From: Desulfobacterales bacterium
GTDB taxonomy: Bacteria; Desulfobacterota; Desulfobacteria; Desulfobacterales; UBA5852
NCBI GenBank assembly: GCA_030066455.1
Contig: JASJBQ010000114.1
Coordinates: 1 to 10,341, forward strand
Reading direction: 5' to 3'
DNA length: 10,341 nucleotides
Positions 6,647 to 10,341 of the stretch are shown piece by piece. The number at the start of each line of letters is the position of its first letter. Position 1 is the first letter of the stretch. The notes beneath the pieces are model-generated. The model worked only from the letters and a program-made list of their open reading frames with translations, was not told the origin of the DNA and made no database searches. The position numbers and the translations under genes are program-made.

Positions 6647-6694
6647 GTTCGGCGCGAGTCAAAGGGCTTTTTGCCCGAACGCCCCAGGGGCGTT
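6647..6694 (+). promoter_or_regulatory. overlapping, mutually exclusive stem-loops upstream of the photolyase genes
   Basis: GTTCGG (6647-6652) can pair with CCGAAC (6675-6680), enclosing a small GGGC-TTTTT-GCCC hairpin (6664-6676) in a competing fold. AACGCCCC (6678-6685) and GGGGCGTT (6687-6694) form a perfect palindrome around a single A. The first and last stems share bases 6678-6680, so they compete. This could be an attenuator-like switch, a double-stranded operator, or chance in GC-rich DNA. Confidence 0.4.
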
Positions 6695-6735
6695 GGTCCC
6701 ATTCTGCCTCTCCTTGGATGGTGTCCAGGGTTTTT

Positions 6736-6826
6736 TCGGAATCGGGGTCGGAATCGGTATCGGGTCTCGAAAGAGAAGGAGTGTTGCGAAACGCTTCGAT
6801 TCCGATTCCGATAGCGATACCGACGG
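6736..6826. repeat. hexamer-periodic inverted repeat, copy C (leader of the class II photolyase gene)
   Basis: The left arm is five tandem 6-mers TCGGAA TCGGGG TCGGAA TCGGTA TCGGGT (6736-6765). The right arm is five 6-mers CGATTC CGATTC CGATAG CGATAC CGACGG (6797-6826). About 22 of 28 aligned positions are complementary. The left arm equals that of copy A apart from a deletion of one 6-base unit: ATCGGGGTCGG and AATCGGTATCGGG are joined directly here. The element ends about 70 bases before the photolyase start. Confidence 0.75.
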
Positions 6827-6897
6827 TGAATAAAGAGATCAAGGCGACCAAGGATACGTGCCTGGTAGCGGTCCCCGTTTCGAGTTAGGAATGTTCC

Positions 6898-8283
6898 ATG
6901 ACTGTGGCCGATACGCGGATACAGGTGTTGAACGACCGCGAGGTCGCGGCGGGCGACTACGTCCTCTACTGGATGCAGCAGTCCCAGCGGGCCGAGCACA
7001 ACCCCGCCCTGGATCTGGCCGTACGCGAGGCCAACCGCCTCAAACTGCCGGTGGTGGTGGCCTTCGGGTTGATGGATGACTACCCCGAAGCCAACCTGCG
7101 GCACTATCGCTTCATGCTCGAAGGGCTGCAGGAGGTCGCGGCGGCCCTGCAGCGCAAGGGTCTTCGTCTTGTGGTGCGGCAGGGGGCGCCGGCCGCGGTG
7201 GCGCTTGAACTCGGGCGCCGGGCGGCGCTCATCGTTTGCGACGTGGGCTACACCCGCCACCAGCGCGAATGGCGCCGGGAACTGGCGGAGGAAGCGGGCT
7301 GCCGGGTCGTGGCGGTGGAGGGCGACGTGGTCGTGCCCGTTGGGGTGGTATCGAACAAGGCGGAGTATGCCGCCCGCACCATCCGGCCCCGGATTCAGAA
7401 GCAATTGGACGACTATCTCAAATTGCCGCGGGCCGTCAATCCGCGTAAATCCTCTCTCGATCTGGATTTGGACGGCATCGGACTGAGCGATATCGACGCG
7501 GTGCTCGCCGGGCTCAAGATCGACCGCAGCGTTTCGCCGGCTACAAGCTTTTTCAAGGGCGGCACGGCCGAAGCCAAAAAACGGCTGCGCCGGTTCATCC
7601 GCAACAGCCTTGCCCATTACGATACCCACAGCAACCAGCCCCAGACCGACGATGTCTCCATGATGAGCCCCTACCTGCATTTCGGGCAGATCTCCCCCGT
7701 CTATCTCGCACTGCAGGTGCGCAAAGCCCGCGAGGGGCAGGGGATCGACCGGGCCGCCTACCTGGAGGAACTAATCGTGCGGCGTGAGCTGGCCATCAAT
7801 TTCGTTTACTACACGCTGGACTACGACCGCTACGCCTGCCTGCCGGACTGGGCCCGCAAGACGTTGGCCGAACATGCCGGCGACCGGCGCACGCACGTCT
7901 ACACCCGGGAAGCGCTCGAAGCCGCGCGGACTCACGACCCGTACTGGAACGCGGCCATGCGCGAGATGAAGTTCACGGGGTTCATGCACAATTACATGCG
8001 CATGTACTGGGGCAAGAAAATCCTGGAGTGGACGCCCGATCCCGAAGAAGCCTTTGACATCACCCTGGCCATCAACAACAAATATTTCCTCGACGGCCGC
8101 GACCCCAATTCCTATGCCGGCGTGGCCTGGATCTTCGGCAAACACGACCGCGCCTGGTTCGAGCGGCCGGTTTTCGGCAAAGTCCGCTACATGGCGGCCA
8201 GTGGGTTGGAGCGCAAATGCGACATCAAGGCCTATGTCCGTAAGGTCGACGCGCGTGCAGCCCGCAGCGAGGAGGCCTCATGA
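6898..8283 (+). CDS. phr: class II CPD photolyase (deoxyribodipyrimidine photo-lyase)
   Basis: The 461-residue flavoprotein splits cyclobutane pyrimidine dimers in DNA with blue/near-UV light. Class II membership is shown by the N-terminal antenna-domain signature NDREVAAGDYVLYWMQQSQR with EHNPALDLAVREAN, by SPYLHFGQISP (257-267) in the FAD-binding part and by the C-terminal run from FTGFMHNYMRMYWGKK to INNKYFLDGRDPNSYAGVAW. Trp350, Trp371 and Trp378 have the same spacing (21 and 7) as Trp360, Trp381 and Trp388, the FAD photoreduction chain of the Methanosarcina mazei class II enzyme. Length is normal for the class (about 450-470). The ATG is supported by AGGA seven bases upstream. The stop overlaps the next start as ATGA, so translation of the two photolyases is likely coupled. 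A long structured leader precedes the gene. Class II enzymes are less common in bacteria than class I. Assignment is very secure. Confidence 0.95.
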   Translation: MTVADTRIQVLNDREVAAGDYVLYWMQQSQRAEHNPALDLAVREANRLKLPVVVAFGLMDDYPEANLRHYRFMLEGLQEVAAALQRKGLRLVVRQGAPAAVALELGRRAALIVCDVGYTRHQREWRRELAEEAGCRVVAVEGDVVVPVGVVSNKAEYAARTIRPRIQKQLDDYLKLPRAVNPRKSSLDLDLDGIGLSDIDAVLAGLKIDRSVSPATSFFKGGTAEAKKRLRRFIRNSLAHYDTHSNQPQTDDVSMMSPYLHFGQISPVYLALQVRKAREGQGIDRAAYLEELIVRRELAINFVYYTLDYDRYACLPDWARKTLAEHAGDRRTHVYTREALEAARTHDPYWNAAMREMKFTGFMHNYMRMYWGKKILEWTPDPEEAFDITLAINNKYFLDGRDPNSYAGVAWIFGKHDRAWFERPVFGKVRYMAASGLERKCDIKAYVRKVDARAARSEEAS

Positions 8284-9821
8284 CCACGGCCAACACCCTG
8301 CGCCTGATCCTGGGCGACCAGCTCAACCCGCGTCACTCATGGTTCCAGACGACCGATGACAATATCGTCTATGCCCTGATGGAGGTGCGCCAGGAAACCG
8401 ACTACGTTCTCCACCACGTCCAGAAGATTCTGGCCTTTTTTGCGGCCATGCGCGCTTTCGCGCAGTGGCTGCGCAAGAAAGGCCACCGCGTGGAATATCT
8501 CCACCTCGACAATCCGGACAACCGGCAGGATTTTGAGACCAACCTCAAGCACCTGGTCAAAAAGCATCGCATCCGACGCTTCGAATACCAGCAGCCGGAC
8601 GAATACCGCCTTGATGCCCAGCTCAAAGCCATAGCCGCCGACCTTCCCATCGAGGCGGAGGTTTTCGACAGCGAGCACTTTCTCACCGGCCGGGAAGATG
8701 TAGCGAAAATGTTCGCCGGCAAGAAACGCTACCTCATGGAGCGCTTCTACCGCGAGATGCGCACGCAACACGACATTCTGCTCGAAGGCGGCAAGCCGGT
8801 CGGCGGCAAGTGGAACTATGATGTCAGCAACCGCAAGCGTTATGATGGCAAGGTGCCTATTCCGGTCCCCAAACGATTCCAAAACGACGTCAGCGATATC
8901 GTTAAGATGCTGACGTCGATGAAGGTCCGGCATTTCGGGCGCACCACCGGCAGCACCCTCCTGTGGCCGGTGACAAGACGCCAGGCGCTGGCGCAGTTGA
9001 AACACTTCCTGGATGAAGGTCTGCCCCATTTCGGCACCTATCAGGATGCCATGACGGTCGACGGCTGGAGCCTGTTCCACAGCCGGATATCCTTCGCCCT
9101 CAACGTCAAACTGCTGGATCCTCTGGAAGTGATCCAGGCCGCCGTCCAGCGCTGGGAAGACGATCCCGACGGTATCACCATTGCCCAGGTGGAGGGTTTC
9201 GTGCGCCAGATCCTGGGCTGGCGCGAATATATGCGCGGGATCTACTGGGCCTTCATGCCGGAATTCGAAAACAAGAACTTCTTTGCTCATAAGGGAAAGC
9301 TGCCTGATTATTACTGGACCGGCGACACCCGCATGCACTGCCTGGCGCAGGCCATCGGGCAATCATTGGATTACGCCTACGCCCATCACATCCAGCGCCT
9401 GATGATCACAGGTAATTTCGCACTGCTTTCAGGCGTGCACCCGGACGAAGTCGACGCCTGGTACCTCGGCGTCTACGTGGATGCGATCCAGTGGGTCGAG
9501 ATGCCCAACACCCGTGGCATGAGCCAGTTCGCCGAAGGCGGCCTGATCGCCACCAAGCCCTATGTCTCCTCGGCCAACTACATCCACAAGATGAGTGACT
9601 ACTGCCCGGGTTGCTTCTACGATCACAAGCGGCGCCACGGCGACAAGGCCTGCCCCTTCAACAGTCTCTACTGGCACTTCCTCGACCGTCACCGCAAGCT
9701 TCTGAGCACTAACCCCCGCATGGGCACCATGTACCGTGTGCTGGACCGAATGGAAACGGGCGAACGCAAGAAGATTTTGACCCAGGGGGACGCTTACCTG
9801 AAAAACTGCGAAGATCTTTAA
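8280..9821 (+). CDS. iron-sulfur bacterial cryptochrome / (6-4) photolyase (FeS-BCP, PhrB/CryB type)
   Basis: The 513-residue product belongs to the FeS-BCP group, whose best-known member is Agrobacterium PhrB, a prokaryotic (6-4) photolyase with FAD, a lumazine antenna and a [4Fe-4S] cluster. It opens with LRLILGDQLNPRHSWF, the Rossmann-like DPRP domain start. The four cluster cysteines are Cys354, Cys442, Cys445 and Cys458, each exactly four residues beyond Agrobacterium PhrB Cys350, 438, 441 and 454. His369-His370 in AHHIQRLMITGNFALL match the His365-His366 pair at the lesion site with the same offset. GAGGAGG (8269-8275), inside the preceding gene, supports the ATG at 8280. The start overlaps the class II photolyase stop by four bases. 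All key residues I can check are intact, so (6-4) repair is the likely role; a photoreceptor role cannot be excluded. I leave the symbol blank because phrB is used for several photolyase classes. Confidence 0.93.
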   Translation: MTTANTLRLILGDQLNPRHSWFQTTDDNIVYALMEVRQETDYVLHHVQKILAFFAAMRAFAQWLRKKGHRVEYLHLDNPDNRQDFETNLKHLVKKHRIRRFEYQQPDEYRLDAQLKAIAADLPIEAEVFDSEHFLTGREDVAKMFAGKKRYLMERFYREMRTQHDILLEGGKPVGGKWNYDVSNRKRYDGKVPIPVPKRFQNDVSDIVKMLTSMKVRHFGRTTGSTLLWPVTRRQALAQLKHFLDEGLPHFGTYQDAMTVDGWSLFHSRISFALNVKLLDPLEVIQAAVQRWEDDPDGITIAQVEGFVRQILGWREYMRGIYWAFMPEFENKNFFAHKGKLPDYYWTGDTRMHCLAQAIGQSLDYAYAHHIQRLMITGNFALLSGVHPDEVDAWYLGVYVDAIQWVEMPNTRGMSQFAEGGLIATKPYVSSANYIHKMSDYCPGCFYDHKRRHGDKACPFNSLYWHFLDRHRKLLSTNPRMGTMYRVLDRMETGERKKILTQGDAYLKNCEDL

Positions 9822-9863
9822 GCCCTGTTGAGGCACGTCTGACCAAGCCGAGGAGGCAGGGCT
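9821..9863 (+). repeat. stem-loop at the end of the photolyase operon
   Basis: AGCCCTG (9821-9827), starting on the last base of the photolyase stop codon, is the exact reverse complement of CAGGGCT (9857-9863), with a 29-base loop. There is no T-run, so it is at best a weak transcript-end structure. Confidence 0.35.
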
Positions 9864-10155
9864 CCATTTCAACCCGTATTTCGATGGATATTTATAAGGC
9901 GCTCTTGTCAACATATTTGGCAGAATGCACTTTGTTTTCTGTCAGAAGTTGAGAACGGCTCCCTTTTCAACAACGCTATTTCAGAATCGACTGGTCAGCA
10001 GGCTGTTTCGGAAAGACGGGTCTAGCCTTAAACAGGGAGTGCCATGGGGCGAAATGAATTGCTAACCTCTTGGAAAGTCACGCGCTAGAGAAGTAAACCG
10101 CATTCGGTCGGTAAGGAAAAAGACGGCCTATCGAATATTTTCGCAGGCGGTTAAA
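9822..10155. other. gene-less, more A/T-rich convergent intergenic stretch
   Basis: This gap lies between the 3' ends of two convergent genes. By eye it is clearly richer in A and T than the coding regions. It holds the stem-loop at its left end and only very short open frames, the best being 14 codons after an AGGGAG at 10044-10088. No hexamer repeat, RNA gene or clear intrinsic terminator with stem plus T-run is seen. Near the right end, CGAA/TTCG can pair around TATT close to the amylase stop. Confidence 0.5.
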
Positions 10156-10341
10156 TCACGCTTCAACCCATACGGATACCTTGCCGCCTCTGGTTTCAAA
10201 CGATGCCCACCCCCATTCATTGGTTTGGACCGCCGTACCAACATGTCCTGTGATATCATGGTAGGTGGCGTGCGGCTTGCCGGTCTGCATCCATTTGGTG
10301 CCGTCCCCGTCGTTGGTCATGAGCACGGCCATGCTTTTGTG
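10156..10341 (-). CDS. alpha-amylase-type glycosidase, C-terminal fragment (DUF1939-like domain), 5' part beyond the window
   Basis: Read on the - strand from the right edge, 61 codons run to a TGA at 10158-10156. The peptide contains MAVLMTNDGDGTKWM, TYHDITGHVGTAVQTN, EWGWASFE and ends GGKVSVWVEA. This is the pattern of the C-terminal beta-sandwich domain of cytoplasmic/liquefying alpha-amylases (GH13 subfamily 5), where a GDDGSKWM-like segment, a YDITGN segment, a DGWGEF segment and GGSVSVWV occur in this order. The catalytic barrel would lie outside the window, so the enzyme's specificity cannot be judged. It converges on the photolyase operon and is presumably an independent starch or glycogen-type glucan metabolism gene. 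Recognition is from motif memory, so confidence in the family is good but not absolute. Confidence 0.75.
   Translation of the reverse strand, partial: HKSMAVLMTNDGDGTKWMQTGKPHATYHDITGHVGTAVQTNEWGWASFETRGGKVSVWVEA

Larger units (their letters stand above)
6553..6897. other. 345-base intergenic region before the photolyase pair
   Basis: No credible gene is seen. Just after the cytochrome stop there is a stem CCGCC (6585-6589)/GGCGG (6596-6600) and a GGCGA (6602-6606)/TCGCC (6626-6630) pair. Then come the overlapping stems at 6647-6694 and a hexamer inverted repeat (6736-6826). The photolyase ribosome binding site is AGGA (6887-6890). I cannot point to a confident sigma-70 promoter. The length and structure of this gap make it the most likely place for a promoter and control of the two photolyase genes. 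Confidence 0.6.

Noticed and set aside
2790..6826. Hexamer elements considered as CRISPR or integration-site iterons
   Set aside because: Units are 6 bp, degenerate and arranged as inverted arms. There are no constant repeats with unique spacers, no cas genes and no replication or integrase gene nearby.
6640..6888. + strand open frame of 82 codons before the photolyase
   Set aside because: Its sequence is mostly translated repeat (SESGSES, IPIPIAIPT) and competing hairpins. No family is recognised.
9894..9914. TTGACA and TATAAA-like words on the - strand near 9914-9894
   Set aside because: They are only about nine bases apart, too close for a sigma-70 promoter, and no gene lies downstream in that direction except shadows of the photolyase.
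10044..10088. 14-codon open frame with AGGGAG upstream in the gene-less stretch
   Set aside because: Too short and featureless to support as a gene without conservation data.

Overview
The window looks like a piece of the chromosome of a GC-rich, probably anaerobic or microaerophilic proteobacterium-like organism. My best guess is a member of the Desulfobacterota (Desulfobacterales type). That guess rests on the octaheme cytochrome, the TudS-DUF1722 protein type, the dense GC-rich coding and the style of the intergenic repeats. No marker gene proves it. Seven genes run left to right on the + strand. One gene enters from the right edge on the - strand.

Layout: (1) the 3' part of a PEP-utilizing dikinase-like enzyme (3-1505, cut by the left edge); (2) rudS, a TudS(DUF523)-DUF1722 protein of the tRNA 4-thiouridine desulfidase family (1637-2587); (3) a 321-base gap holding a 103-bp near-perfect hairpin, a weak terminator and a hexamer-repeat inverted element; (4) an NAD(P)-binding SDR fused to DUF2867 (2909-4432); (5) a second hexamer element and a small SRPBCC-fold protein (4545-5009); (6) an exported octaheme c-type cytochrome of the hydroxylamine oxidoreductase type (5038-6552); (7) a 345-base gap with overlapping hairpins and a third hexamer element; (8) a class II CPD photolyase (6898-8283), whose stop codon overlaps the start of (9) an iron-sulfur bacterial (6-4) photolyase/cryptochrome (8280-9821); (10) a more A/T-rich gene-less stretch; (11) the last 61 codons of an alpha-amylase-type glycosidase on the - strand (10156-10341).

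The theme is a light/UV-damage cluster. One photolyase type repairs cyclobutane dimers and the other repairs (6-4) lesions, and their genes are translationally coupled. RudS would remove the near-UV chromophore s4U from tRNA. SDR-DUF2867 and SRPBCC proteins are, as I recall, common but functionally unassigned companions of photolyases. The odd member is the periplasmic octaheme cytochrome, which follows the SRPBCC gene by 28 bases.

The most unusual non-coding signal is a family of 6-bp-periodic inverted repeats: TCGGNN units on the left arm and CGANNN units on the right. One copy sits in the leader of each of three genes (SDR, SRPBCC, class II photolyase). A shorter perfect palindrome of similar composition sits in the rudS leader.
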